From contig NZ_JAASQS010000011.1 in the NCBI RefSeq assembly GCF_011762045.1, forward strand, positions 62,001-126,000: 64,000 nt of DNA, in the 5' to 3' direction. The position numbers were made by a program, and so were the translations under genes. Source of the DNA: Rhizomicrobium electricum (GTDB lineage: Bacteria > Pseudomonadota > Alphaproteobacteria > Micropepsales > Micropepsaceae). Below, piece by piece: positions 17,541-26,045 of the stretch. The first letter of the stretch is position 1. Each line of letters starts with the position of its first letter. A model generated the notes under the pieces. The model did not search any database, had not been told where the DNA came from, and was given only the letters and a program-made list of their open reading frames with translations.

Positions 17541-17897
17541 TTACTTCCGGGCGAGGCGCAGATACGGCGCTTCGGCGCTGGAATAGATCTTCTGAACCAT
17601 CGGAATTTGGAGCGACTTCATCGCCGTGTCGACGGCGTTGGCGCGGCAGGTGTTGAACTCCCGCACGGCCAGATCGGGTGCGACCGAGTAGACGGAATAG
17701 AACGACGGCGAGTAGCCGCAAGCCTCCGCGGCGGCATGTTCGACGCGTCCGAGCAGTTGGTGTGCACCGCCTTCGGTCGAGAGGTCGAGATCGGAAAAGG
17801 CGACCTTCACGTCCTTGCGGATCATGTTCGGGTCGGCATGGGCGGCCGCGCCCAGCAGGGCGGCGGCGGTGAGGGTGATGCCCACAATCTTCAGCAT
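17541..17897 (-). CDS. UrcA family exported protein 1
   Basis: 118 aa with a Sec signal peptide (MLKIVGITLTAAALLGAAAHA). The mature part has the UrcA pattern: VAFSDLDLSTEGGAHQLLGRVEHAAAEACG, then a second cysteine in FNTCRANAVD, probably a disulfide in the periplasm. An AGGAG ribosome site precedes the ATG. UrcA proteins are common in alphaproteobacteria, but their function is not known. A second UrcA lies at 20783-21145 on the other side of two CadC-like regulators. Confidence 0.88.
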   Translation of the reverse strand: MLKIVGITLTAAALLGAAAHADPNMIRKDVKVAFSDLDLSTEGGAHQLLGRVEHAAAEACGYSPSFYSVYSVAPDLAVREFNTCRANAVDTAMKSLQIPMVQKIYSSAEAPYLRLARK

Positions 17898-18231
17898 GGT
17901 GTTGTTCTCCTTTTGGCGGCCGGAAAATCCGGTCCGGGTTTGGGCGGTCCAACGCGGATCGCTCGCCTATAGGACAGCGCTGTCAGCATCCGATCCGAAA
18001 GGACTTCGGCCCGATCTGTTGCCGATCAAACCTGTCCCAATGCCGATCTTTTTGCACTGCAACATAAATTGCTGCCGGTTTGGCCATGTTGACGCCAAAG
18101 TCCTAGGCAAAATGCACATAATCAGTCGTTTACAGAATTGTGCAGTAGCGAAAGTATAGTCGCCTGGTCCTGGGAGGACGCGTCGAGTCGAAGGCTGAAG
18201 AGCGGGGCAAATCCCCGCGCGGGAGCTTTGG
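17898..18231. other. Intergenic region between urcA-like gene and regulator pair
   Basis: A 334-bp gap between divergently transcribed genes. It holds the ribosome site of the urcA-like gene on the minus strand and that of the regulator (GGGAG at 18221-18225) on the plus strand. A candidate -10 box, TATAGT, lies near 18155, but no well-spaced -35 box is evident. Nothing else stands out. Confidence 0.35.
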
Positions 18232-18654
18232 ATGCGTGCCATGTCGGACCAAATCGTTCTGGCCAAAGAGCCGGATTTCCGCCTCGGCGGACTGCAAGTC
18301 TGTCCCGCCCGCCGCCAGATCGTCGGCGGGGCGGCGTGCGAAACGCTGCAGCCGCGGGTGATGCAGGTTCTGGTGGCGCTGGCGGGCCGGCGCGGCGATG
18401 TCGTCTCGCGCGACGAGTTGATGGCGCGCTGTTGGGGCGGCTTTGCCGTCAGCGACGATTCCATTCATCGCTGCATCGCGAGGCTGCGCCGGGTTTCCGA
18501 AAGTCACGGCGGCTTTGCGCTCGAGACCGTGCCGCGCGTCGGTTACCGGCTGGTCGAAGTCGCGCTGCCGGCGCCGCGCGTTTGGAAAACCGCCGCCATC
18601 GCCGGCGCCGCCGGTCTGACGCTGATCGCGGCCGGCTTGGTGTACTGGCTGTAA
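18232..18654 (+). CDS. Short CadC-like membrane-anchored winged-helix regulator
   Basis: 140 aa. Residues about 15-105 form an OmpR/CadC-type winged helix: LQPRVMQVLVALAGRRGDVVSRDELMARCWGG, then SIHRCIARLRRV and VPRVGYRLV. A single hydrophobic helix (about 118-138) ends the protein, leaving no periplasmic sensor domain. It reads like CadC cut short after the membrane span. It precedes a full-length paralogue by 143 nt. Either it works with a separate sensor or it is a shortened duplicate. Confidence 0.85.
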   Translation: MRAMSDQIVLAKEPDFRLGGLQVCPARRQIVGGAACETLQPRVMQVLVALAGRRGDVVSRDELMARCWGGFAVSDDSIHRCIARLRRVSESHGGFALETVPRVGYRLVEVALPAPRVWKTAAIAGAAGLTLIAAGLVYWL

Positions 18655-18797
18655 CCCTTGCCGCAATGCTGCCTTGCTGCTGGGAGCGAGACGCATGTTG
18701 CGCGCAAAGGTGTGATGTTGCGCGCGGTTGCTGCGCGCTCCCATTCACGCGAGACTCGCGGCCGGGATGAAAACGGCCGTCGGGGCCGGGAGCCGTT

Positions 18798-20720
18798 ATG
18801 GATATCCAGACCGCCACCGCAAAGGTGCGGATCGATCTCAGCCGCGAACCGGCGTTCGCCTTGGGTGCGGTGGAGGTCAATCCGGCGACGCGCGAAGTTG
18901 CGCTCGGCGTCCAACGTGAGATTCTCGAACCGCGCGTGATGCAGGTGCTGGTGGCGCTGGCGGTTCGTCGCGGCGAGATCGTCACGCGCGACGATCTCAT
19001 CGATCAGTGCTGGGATGGGCGCGCCGTCGGCGACGATGCCATCAACCGCTGTACCGGGCGCTTGCGGCGGCTGGCGGACGCGTTCGGCGGTTTCGAACTC
19101 GAGACCATCGCCCGCGTCGGCTATCGCTTGAACGTGTTGGGCGAAGCTGCAGCTCCGGCCCAGCCGCGCCGCAAAGGAAGCCGCAAATCGATCTGGCTCG
19201 CGCTTGCTGCCGCTCTTGTGATCGCTGCGGGTGCCGCGGTGTGGCTGTTGGCGACGCCGGTCAAGGAACTGGTGGTGCGGGCGCCGCTGCGGCGCGTGGT
19301 GGCGGTGCTGCCGTTCACGCCGCTGTCCTCCGATCGCGAAACACAGTTGTTCGGCGATCAGGTTGCCACCACCATTGCCGAAACGCTGAGCGGGTCCGGC
19401 GGGCCGATCGTGCCGCCGTCGCTCAGTTTCCAATACCGCGGCGCCGCCAAGGCAAAGGCCGCCCGCGAATTGCGCGCCATGTATGTGATCGACGGCGAAG
19501 TGGTGCGGCGCGACGGCCGCGTCCGGGTCAGCGTCCGTCTCGACGATGCCGCCCATGGCCTCACCGTGTTCGCGCGAACCTTCGACAGTCCCGCGGATCG
19601 CGCCGCCGACATGCCCGATTGCGTGGCCGCTTACATCGCATCGGTGACCTGGGGTTCCGACATAACCCATTGGAGCGACAAGAACGCGCCGGCGATGCTG
19701 CGGATCTTCGAGTTGCAGAAGCGCGGCGACGTGTTTGCCGCCTATCAGGCCGCGCGGGAGCTGGCGGCCGCCAATCCCGACGATGCCGTGGTGCAGCGCA
19801 TCTTCGCATGGGATGCGATCAATCTCGTGTTCGCCAGCCGCGGTGCGCGCAAACTGCAATACGTCAACGAAGCGCGTGACGCCGCCGGACGTGCGATCCG
19901 GCTCAGGCCCGACATGGGCGACAGCTATCCCGTGCTCGCGGCCGCGACGCCGCATTTCTCCTGGGCCGAGCGCGAGGCGCACATCCGCAAAGGATTGGCG
20001 ATCACACCGGGCTCCTATCTCGGCGAATTCCTCACCTGGATCCTGAACGATGCCGGCCGTTTCCGCGACGCCGAGGTCAGCGCCCGGTCCACCTACGAAC
20101 GCTTTGCCTTCAACATCAATTCGCACGACCGCCGGATCGGCGGGTTGCTCGGATCGGGCGATGCGACCGGGGCGCTGGCACTGCTGCCGCAAGCCCGCCG
20201 CCTGTGGCCCGATTCTCAGGTGTTCCGCGATCTCACGCTCGAAGCGGCGGCGTTCCAGAGCGGCGACCGTCAGGGACGCCAAGCACTCGCAGCGGTGCTC
20301 GCCGAATTGCCGCCGGCACGGGCGGAACGCTGGCGCGGCATTGTCGCGGCGCTCGACAGCCGCCGTCCGGCCGACATCGCGGCCGTGGCGCGCGATTGCG
20401 TGAGGCCCGGCGACGACTGGTGGAGTTGTATGGTTGCGCTCAGCATGCTCGGCCGCCAGGACGATGCCTTCCGTATCGCCGGCGAAGCCTATCCCGATCA
20501 GCGTCCGGCGCCGGGCGAGAGCCTGGTGCACAAATGGCTCGCCAATCCGGAGCTGCCGTCGACCCGCTATCTGTTCATTCCGGCAACCGCCGCGATGCGG
20601 GCCGATCCGCGCTTTGCCGCGGTGGTCGAGCGGGTAGGGCTGTTGCAGTACTGGCGCACCCGTCCGCCGGATTTCTGTTCCACCGAGCGGGCGCCGGTCT
20701 GCAAGAGGCTGTCGCCATAA
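18798..20720 (+). CDS. CadC-like winged-helix regulator with periplasmic TolB-like and TPR regions
   Basis: 640 aa. Residues about 15-110 are a winged helix closely like the preceding gene (EPRVMQVLVALAVRRGEIVTRDDLIDQCWDG). One membrane helix lies at about 132-152. The large C-terminal part begins with RRVVAVLPFTPLSSDRETQLF, a TolB-amino-terminal-like adenylate-cyclase-associated fold, and continues with TPR-like helices. By family analogy it senses a periplasmic or envelope condition and binds promoter DNA directly. The target may include the flanking urcA genes, which is inference from position. Confidence 0.88.
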   Translation: MDIQTATAKVRIDLSREPAFALGAVEVNPATREVALGVQREILEPRVMQVLVALAVRRGEIVTRDDLIDQCWDGRAVGDDAINRCTGRLRRLADAFGGFELETIARVGYRLNVLGEAAAPAQPRRKGSRKSIWLALAAALVIAAGAAVWLLATPVKELVVRAPLRRVVAVLPFTPLSSDRETQLFGDQVATTIAETLSGSGGPIVPPSLSFQYRGAAKAKAARELRAMYVIDGEVVRRDGRVRVSVRLDDAAHGLTVFARTFDSPADRAADMPDCVAAYIASVTWGSDITHWSDKNAPAMLRIFELQKRGDVFAAYQAARELAAANPDDAVVQRIFAWDAINLVFASRGARKLQYVNEARDAAGRAIRLRPDMGDSYPVLAAATPHFSWAEREAHIRKGLAITPGSYLGEFLTWILNDAGRFRDAEVSARSTYERFAFNINSHDRRIGGLLGSGDATGALALLPQARRLWPDSQVFRDLTLEAAAFQSGDRQGRQALAAVLAELPPARAERWRGIVAALDSRRPADIAAVARDCVRPGDDWWSCMVALSMLGRQDDAFRIAGEAYPDQRPAPGESLVHKWLANPELPSTRYLFIPATAAMRADPRFAAVVERVGLLQYWRTRPPDFCSTERAPVCKRLSP

Positions 20721-20725
20721 AAAAT

Positions 20726-20750
20726 GCGGGCGGAGCCAAGCTCCACCCGC
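20726..20750 (-). terminator. Rho-independent terminator for urcA-like gene 2
   Basis: The arms 20726-20736 and 20740-20750 form an 11-bp stem with a 3-nt loop; on the minus strand the only irregular pair is a G-U wobble. Read on that strand, it is followed by six T residues. It therefore fits termination of the minus-strand urcA-like gene ending at 20783. Confidence 0.8.
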
Positions 20751-20782
20751 AAGGAATGCCACCTGTTGGGGACGTCAATCAC

Positions 20783-21145
20783 TCAACGGTTGGCAATCTG
20801 GTTCGGCTGATGCGCGGCGGATTGGGCGAACAGCCTCGTCACCACCGGTGCCTTGAGCGCCAGGACCGCGTTGTTGATCGCGGCGGCACGGCAGTCGTGG
20901 AAATCGGCTTTGAGGAAGGTTTCGAGGCCGGGACGGTTGCCGCGCAGCGACGGACGGCGTCCGCAGGCGTTCTCGGCCGCCGCTTCCAGGCGCTTCAGCA
21001 GCGTGCGGGCGTCGGCTTCGCGGCCGAGGTCGAGATCGTCGTAGCGGACCACGGCATCGCCGCGCAGTTGCGCCGGCGGCTGGGCGGGAGCGGCTCCGGT
21101 CAGAGCGACGGCGGCGACGGCGGTGAAAAGAAGGGTACGGAACAT
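20783..21145 (-). CDS. UrcA family exported protein 2
   Basis: 120 aa with a Sec signal peptide (MFRTLLFTAVAAVALTGAAPA). It has the UrcA core VRYDDLDLGREADARTLLKRLEAAAENACG, then a second cysteine in FHDCRAAAIN. The layout matches UrcA protein 1, but the sequences differ widely outside the core. The function is unknown. It ends just past the plus-strand CadC-like gene, with a dedicated terminator. Confidence 0.88.
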   Translation of the reverse strand: MFRTLLFTAVAAVALTGAAPAQPPAQLRGDAVVRYDDLDLGREADARTLLKRLEAAAENACGRRPSLRGNRPGLETFLKADFHDCRAAAINNAVLALKAPVVTRLFAQSAAHQPNQIANR

Positions 21146-21330
21146 AGGGGCTTCCTTTGGTTCGGGGTGACCCCGCCAAGAAGCCCGATGGCAGTCCGAT
21201 CCGACACGGCCTGGAGCCGATAACGTCCGGCCGGAAAACCGATGAACGCCGATGACGGCCGGTTTGCCAACAAAAAGCCCGACGAACTGTCCGTCCGCCG
21301 GGCGTTTCTGCAAAGTCGTGGAGGTGTGTC

Positions 21331-22188
21331 TTACGGCACCAGCCGCGCGATCCACTCCGGCAGCGCAAAAGCGGCGGCGTGGATGGCGGGATTGTAATAG
21401 TCGGTCTTGAGTTTGAGCCGCTTGTAGGCGCGCGCCGCCTTCTTGATCCCGGCGGGCGTGCCGAGACGGGCGCCTTTGCCGGCCCACGACAAGGCCATAA
21501 AGCCGCCGATGTAGGTCGGCACCACCGTCAGATAGAGGCCCGACTTCGGGAAGTGGGCCTGAAGCTCCTTGAGCGCGTCGGTGATCTCTTCCGGCTGGTA
21601 GAACGGCACGCCGGTCTGGAACGTGGCGAAACCGCCGGGCTTCAACGCGCGTTTGATACGGTCATAGAAGGTCTCGCCGAACAGCGCCTTGCCGGGGCCG
21701 ATCGGGTCGGGGCGATCGCCGACGATCAGGTCGAAGCGGTTCTTGGCTTCCGGGCGGGCGAGATATTCGAAGGCGTCGGCGACGACCACCTTCATGCGGC
21801 GGTCGCGGAAGGCCTTGGCGTTGATGTCGGCGAAGTGCTTCTTGCACAGCTCGATCACGCGCCCGTCGATGTCGACCAGGACGACTTCTTTGACCGACTT
21901 ATGCTTAAGAGCCTCGTCGGCGATGGAGAGGTCGCCGCCGCCGACGATCATCACCCGCTCCACTTTGCCGTGTTCCAGCATCGGCAGATGGGTCAGCATT
22001 TCCGCGTAGGCGGATTCGTCGCGCGTCGTGATCTGAACCACGCCGTCGAGGGTCATGACGCGGCCGTTCGCAATCGTGTCGAAGATCTTAATGCGCTGAT
22101 ATTGGCTCTTTTCGTCGGCCAGCGGCTTGCCTTTCAGCTCCATCGTCTGGGCGTAGCCCCGGTGCAGGCGTTCCTTGATGCTGGCCAT
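21331..22188 (-). CDS. speE: Spermidine synthase
   Basis: 285 aa. It transfers the aminopropyl group from decarboxylated S-adenosylmethionine to putrescine. Signatures are the TLDGVVQITTRDESAYAEMLTHLP strand, the nucleotide-binding GGGDLSIADEALKH, and DRPDPIGPGKALFGETFY around the catalytic aspartate. In the usual GGGDGG motif the second aspartate region reads GGGDLS, a known type of variation. It is divergent from speD, its substrate supplier, with a 504-bp gap. Confidence 0.93.
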   Translation of the reverse strand: MASIKERLHRGYAQTMELKGKPLADEKSQYQRIKIFDTIANGRVMTLDGVVQITTRDESAYAEMLTHLPMLEHGKVERVMIVGGGDLSIADEALKHKSVKEVVLVDIDGRVIELCKKHFADINAKAFRDRRMKVVVADAFEYLARPEAKNRFDLIVGDRPDPIGPGKALFGETFYDRIKRALKPGGFATFQTGVPFYQPEEITDALKELQAHFPKSGLYLTVVPTYIGGFMALSWAGKGARLGTPAGIKKAARAYKRLKLKTDYYNPAIHAAAFALPEWIARLVP

Positions 22189-22207
22189 GATTTCCTCCGA
22201 AACAGGA

Positions 22208-22251
22208 GCGCTTTCGGGAAAAGTGGTGCCCGGTTTTCCGTCCGAAAGCGC
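22208..22251. repeat. Dispersed palindrome (GCGCTTTCGG / CCGAAAGCGC)
   Basis: A 10-bp perfect inverted repeat, 22208-22217 and 22242-22251. The right half (22230-22252) recurs exactly over 23 nt, in inverted orientation, at 47676-47698. A degenerate relative is seen near 35781-35806. It is a dispersed repeat of the alphaproteobacterial palindromic type. Here it lies 20 nt upstream of the speE start on the minus strand, so it may be inside the speE leader or promoter. Confidence 0.7.
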
Positions 22252-22538
22252 GATAACACTAGTGGGCGGGGGCTTTTAGGTCCCAGTGGCCACGGGTGCA
22301 AGCGGCGTTGCTCGCCTTGGTCAGACGCGCAACGTACCAACCGCGGCTTCAGCGGCGCTCGCCCAAGCACACTCGCCCAAGCACGCTGGCCCAAGCGCGC
22401 TCGCCCAAGTGCGCTCGAATGCCTGTGGACGAAAGCCCGCCGTCTTTTCGCCGCCATTGTGACAGGCTTCGACTCGCCTGCACGCGCCAACCCCTTTGGG
22501 CCCGCGGCACTTTTTTTCCCCCAGGGGTCATAAATTTC

Positions 22539-22566
22539 TTGCGTCGGGGGGGGACCCTCCTATATT
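22539..22566 (+). promoter_or_regulatory. Probable sigma-70-type promoter of speD
   Basis: TTGCGT (22539-22544) and TATATT (22561-22566) are spaced by 16 nt, close to the -35/-10 consensus. Transcription would begin near 22573 and leave a leader of about 120 nt before the speD start at 22693. No other candidate this good lies in the gap. Confidence 0.6.
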
Positions 22567-22572
22567 TCGCGC

Positions 22573-22692
22573 GTTCTCTTCGGAGGACAGAGCGGCACGA
22601 CGGCCTTCCGTCGGGCCGCTTTCTTCTTGAGGCGCTCACCGTCGCGAGGCGGGGGGCACAGGTGTCAACGCTCTGAGAGGGTAGGTGCCAGA
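22573..22692 (+). promoter_or_regulatory. Structured speD leader with attenuator-like hairpin
   Basis: The leader contains a GC-rich stem-loop at 22591-22620: AGCGGC pairs with GCCGCT, CGACGG pairs with CCGTCG, and the loop is CCTT. TTTCTTCTT follows directly, as in a rho-independent terminator. Downstream, 22640-22690 is G-rich and includes complementary GGGCAC / GGTGCC segments. A terminator before the coding region suggests attenuation or riboswitch-like control of speD by S-adenosylmethionine or a polyamine. It does not match a riboswitch I recognise with confidence. Confidence 0.5.
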
Positions 22693-23169
22693 ATGGCTCG
22701 ACTCGAACTCGTAGCGGCGATCAAAGAAGCAAAAGCGCCTCGCGCTCGCGCTTCGGCGAAGACCGTTCCGGTTCCTATTCCCCCTGGGGATGAGGACCGC
22801 AAGGACCACTTCATCACGCGTAACGGACTGACCTATGCGGGAAGTCACCTGATAATTGATCTATGGGACGCCGAGGGTCTCGACGACCGTGATCGGATTG
22901 AAACGGCGCTGATCGATGCAGTGAAGGCTGCGGGGGCAACCCTGCTGCACATTCACCTGCATACGTTCTGCGACGGCGGCGGCATTTCTGGTGTTGCCGT
23001 TCTCGCGGAAAGCCATATCAGCGTTCATACTTGGCCCGAACGGGGCTATGCGGCTTTCGATGTCTTCATGTGTGGAGACGCCGAACCTCGCAAAGCACTG
23101 GCGGTGTTCAAGGCGGCGTTCAATCCAGGCCGTCTGGTGATCGGTGAACATAAGCGCGGCGTGCTGTAA
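22693..23169 (+). CDS. speD: S-adenosylmethionine decarboxylase proenzyme (bacterial SpeD/SpeH type)
   Basis: 158 aa. It produces decarboxylated SAM for SpeE. The proenzyme cuts itself at Glu106-Ser107 in LAESHISVHTWPE, turning the serine into the pyruvoyl cofactor. The catalytic cysteine lies in HTFCDGGG. The start at 22693 gives an N-terminal extension of about 40 residues, charged and rich in Lys/Arg/Pro, beyond the usual core of about 120. It is divergent from speE and has its own terminator at 23198-23234. Confidence 0.95.
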   Translation: MARLELVAAIKEAKAPRARASAKTVPVPIPPGDEDRKDHFITRNGLTYAGSHLIIDLWDAEGLDDRDRIETALIDAVKAAGATLLHIHLHTFCDGGGISGVAVLAESHISVHTWPERGYAAFDVFMCGDAEPRKALAVFKAAFNPGRLVIGEHKRGVL

Positions 23170-23197
23170 TCAGCCTCAAAGCGCGAGTTTCATATAC

Positions 23198-23234
23198 GGG
23201 CGGAGTCGGGCAACCGGTTCCGCCCTTATTTTTT
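23198..23234 (+). terminator. Rho-independent terminator of speD
   Basis: GGGCGGA (23198-23204) pairs with TCCGCCC (23219-23225), followed by TTATTTTTT. The hairpin starts 29 nt after the speD stop codon. It separates speD from the downstream FAD-oxidoreductase operon. Confidence 0.85.
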
Positions 23235-23307
23235 GCATCCACCGACGGTTAACTGTGTTCTCGACGGCGCTCTGCCATAATGGGGCCGGATCGGCGGGAA
23301 TCCTTCG

Positions 23308-24636
23308 TTGCGATACGACGTCTGCATCATCGGAGCGGGAGCGGAAGGGCTGGCATGTGCCGCCACGCTCGCTCAGCGCGGCCGCCATGTGCTCGTCGTC
23401 GAGCGCTTGGCCGAGCCGGGCGGACGCTGCGTGACGCGGGCGTTCGCGCCCGGATTTTCCGCATCGCCGTTCGCCGACGAACTGCCGGCGATCCCGCCCG
23501 CGATCTTCCGCGATCTCGAACTGGCCCGTCGCGGCGCAATTCTGACGCCGGCGGCGGCAACGAGCGGCACCGTCGCGGCGACGCGCGAGGCGGTGATCGC
23601 CCGCGTGCTGGCCGACGCCGCCAAGCCGCGGCCGCTGTTCGGGTTCCCGCGGAGGCGGCAGGCGCCGTGGCCGGGCGAGGAACTGGCGACGCGCGGCGGC
23701 ATCGAATGCGGCGGTGAAGGCCTCGGCGATCCCGATCGCGGCGCGCTGGCGCTGCTGGCCGGTTCGCCCGGCGGTCTGCCGCGCGGCGGCTTGGGCACGC
23801 TCGGCAGCGCCTTGCGGCGTGCGGCAGAGGAATCGGGCGCCGAACTCGTTTGCGGCGTCGAAGCGACCGACATCCGCCGCCGTCACGGCCGCGCGGTGGC
23901 CGTCCGCCTCTCCGACGGGCGCGAGATTGCCGCCGCCGCCATCGTCTCCACGCTCGATCTCAAACGCACCTTTCTGACGCTGTTTGCCTGGAACGAGCTG
24001 CCGCGGCCGCTGGTCGACCGCATCGCCGCCTTCCGTGCCGCGCCCGGCACTGCGCGCCTGCTGCTGGCGCTCGAAGCGCCGCCCGCGGTCAAGGACCCCG
24101 AGATTTTGCGCCGCCCGATCCCGATTGCGGCGAATTACGGCGAAGCGGTGCGCGCTTGGGCCGGCGGCATGATTCCGGATCGCCCGCCCGCCGTATTGCG
24201 CCTGGTCTCGGCGGTCGATCCGTTCCTCGCGCCGGACGGCGCCGCGGTTCTGACCGTGACGCTCAGCGCCATTCCGCGCGAGCCGTTCGACGGCCCGTGG
24301 AACGGCGACAAGCGCATCGTATTGCAGGCGCGGGCGCTGAAGCTGGTCGAAGAAGTATTTCCCGGCACGTTCGAACGCATCACCACCGCCGCGCTGATCG
24401 TTCCGCCCGATATCGAGAGCGAACTCGGCTGCACCGAAGGCGATCTCTACGGCGGTGCGCTGTCGCCGAGCCAGATGCTGTCGTTCCGTCCGTTCCCCGA
24501 ATGCGCCGGTACGCGTACGCCGGTGAAAGGACTTTATCTCGCCGGATCTTCGTCGGCGCTCGGGCCGCTGGCGACTTGCGCCTCGGGCGTGGCCGCCGCC
24601 ATCGCCGTCATGACCGATTTGCGGAGAGGCGCATGA
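23308..24636 (+). CDS. FAD-dependent oxidoreductase 1 (amine oxidase/phytoene-desaturase-like)
   Basis: 442 aa from a TTG start; no in-frame ATG precedes it. The N-terminus is the FAD-binding Rossmann motif (DVCIIGAGAEGLACAATLAQRGRHVLVVERLAEPGGRC). A C-terminal GLYLAGSSSALGPLATCASG, normally the second FAD-contacting segment of amine-oxidase/phytoene-desaturase folds, is also present. The middle is shorter and less conserved than in carotenoid enzymes. The substrate is unknown. It overlaps the next gene by 4 nt (ATGA). Confidence 0.8.
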   Translation: MRYDVCIIGAGAEGLACAATLAQRGRHVLVVERLAEPGGRCVTRAFAPGFSASPFADELPAIPPAIFRDLELARRGAILTPAAATSGTVAATREAVIARVLADAAKPRPLFGFPRRRQAPWPGEELATRGGIECGGEGLGDPDRGALALLAGSPGGLPRGGLGTLGSALRRAAEESGAELVCGVEATDIRRRHGRAVAVRLSDGREIAAAAIVSTLDLKRTFLTLFAWNELPRPLVDRIAAFRAAPGTARLLLALEAPPAVKDPEILRRPIPIAANYGEAVRAWAGGMIPDRPPAVLRLVSAVDPFLAPDGAAVLTVTLSAIPREPFDGPWNGDKRIVLQARALKLVEEVFPGTFERITTAALIVPPDIESELGCTEGDLYGGALSPSQMLSFRPFPECAGTRTPVKGLYLAGSSSALGPLATCASGVAAAIAVMTDLRRGA

Positions 24637-26045
24637 GCGAGGTGCTCGTCATCGGCGCCGGTGTGAACGGGCTCGTCGCCGCCACCTATCTCGCGCGGGC
24701 GGGCGCGGCGGTGACGGTGCTCGAAGCCGGCGACATCGCGGGCGGGGTTTGTGCCAATCGCGTGCCGGTCGGCAATTATGCCGTTCCCGCCGGTCCGCAC
24801 GCGTTTTCGGCGCTCGATCCGCGCGTGCTCAAGGATCTCGAGCTGACCAAACGCCTCGTTTTCGTCCATCGCGATCTGCCGCTCACGTTTTTGCGCGACG
24901 GCGAGGCGCTCGCGTTTCCGCGCGACGTGCACGAAACCGAGCGCGCCCTGGCGCGGCAGAGCGCCAAGGATGCCGCGCATTATCCCGTCTTCCGCCGCAG
25001 CCATTTCGGCTTCGCGCGGGCGATGCGCTCGTTGTGGTGGGAAGACGGCGCGGTGACCGGCGAAGAGACCTACGCGCGCTTGCGCCGTTTGCAGGTGACC
25101 TCGGCCTTGGCGCTGATCGACGAGAATTTCGAATCCGAAAGCGCGCGCGCCGCGTTCGCCTTCGATGCGCTGGCGACCAATCCCTCGGCGCCGGGCAGTG
25201 CGCTGGTGCTGGCGTGGGCGGCGGCGCAGGAGATGTGCGGCCTGCAAGGCGCCGTGGCGGTTCCGCTCGGCGGTCCCGCGATTCTGGTCGATGCGCTGGT
25301 AGCGGCGGCGACCGCGGCCGGTGTCGACATCCGCTTCAATGCCGAAGTGGCCCGTCTCGATCTCGCCGGCGAAGCGATCCGCGGCGCCGTGCTGACCTCG
25401 GGCGAGACGGTCGAAGGGCGCACCGTCCTGTCGTGCCTCAGCCGCAAGAAGACGCTGCTCGAATTTTTGCCGCCGGGCGCCGCCGGTTTTGCCGCCGCGC
25501 GTAAATACGCCACCGTCGCCGAAGTCGGCGAGGCCAAGCTGGTGCTGGCGTTGAAGGCGTGTCCGGCGCCGCTGGCGCATCCCGCCCGCTACGGCATCGG
25601 CGAGAGACTGGAGAATGTCGTTCTCAGTTATGCCGAAGCGCGGGCCGGGCGGATTCCCTCTGATCTGTATCTCGAAGCCGTCGTGATCGAACCCGGCGAG
25701 CCGCCGGAAATTCTTCTCTCGATCCGCATCCGCCCGGTTCCGGTGGCACCGGCCGAGGGCTGGAAATCCGCCGCGGCGGAACTGGTGCCCGCGGTGGTGC
25801 GGATGCTCGAACGCCAAGTGCCGGGCGTTGCCGCCGCGATCACCGCTTTCGGTTTCGTGCCGCCGGCGCCGCGCGATGCCTTGTGCCTTGCCGATCTCGT
25901 CGAGCCGTGGCGGACACGGATCGCGACGCCGGTGCGCGGGCTTTATCTCTGCGGCGCCGCCGCCGAGCCGGTGCCGTGCGTGTCGGGACGCGCCGGCCGC
26001 ATCGCCGCGGCGATGATCGCGGCAGAGTGGGAGCGCACGCCATGA
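24633..26045 (+). CDS. FAD-dependent oxidoreductase 2 (amine oxidase/phytoene-desaturase-like)
   Basis: 470 aa. The Rossmann motif VLVIGAGVNGLVAATYLARAGAAVTVLEAGDIAGGVC opens the protein. The C-terminal FAD segment reads GLYLCGAAAEPVPCVSGRAGRIAAAMI. It is a paralogue of the preceding gene with a similar layout, so both may form a heterodimer or act in sequence. It overlaps the previous gene and the next gene by 4 nt each. The substrate is unknown. Confidence 0.82.
   Translation: MSEVLVIGAGVNGLVAATYLARAGAAVTVLEAGDIAGGVCANRVPVGNYAVPAGPHAFSALDPRVLKDLELTKRLVFVHRDLPLTFLRDGEALAFPRDVHETERALARQSAKDAAHYPVFRRSHFGFARAMRSLWWEDGAVTGEETYARLRRLQVTSALALIDENFESESARAAFAFDALATNPSAPGSALVLAWAAAQEMCGLQGAVAVPLGGPAILVDALVAAATAAGVDIRFNAEVARLDLAGEAIRGAVLTSGETVEGRTVLSCLSRKKTLLEFLPPGAAGFAAARKYATVAEVGEAKLVLALKACPAPLAHPARYGIGERLENVVLSYAEARAGRIPSDLYLEAVVIEPGEPPEILLSIRIRPVPVAPAEGWKSAAAELVPAVVRMLERQVPGVAAAITAFGFVPPAPRDALCLADLVEPWRTRIATPVRGLYLCGAAAEPVPCVSGRAGRIAAAMIAAEWERTP

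Noticed and set aside
21331..22188. speE as a non-enzymatic relative because GGGDGG reads GGGDLS
   Set aside because: Other SpeE signatures are intact and variation at this loop is known among active aminopropyltransferases.
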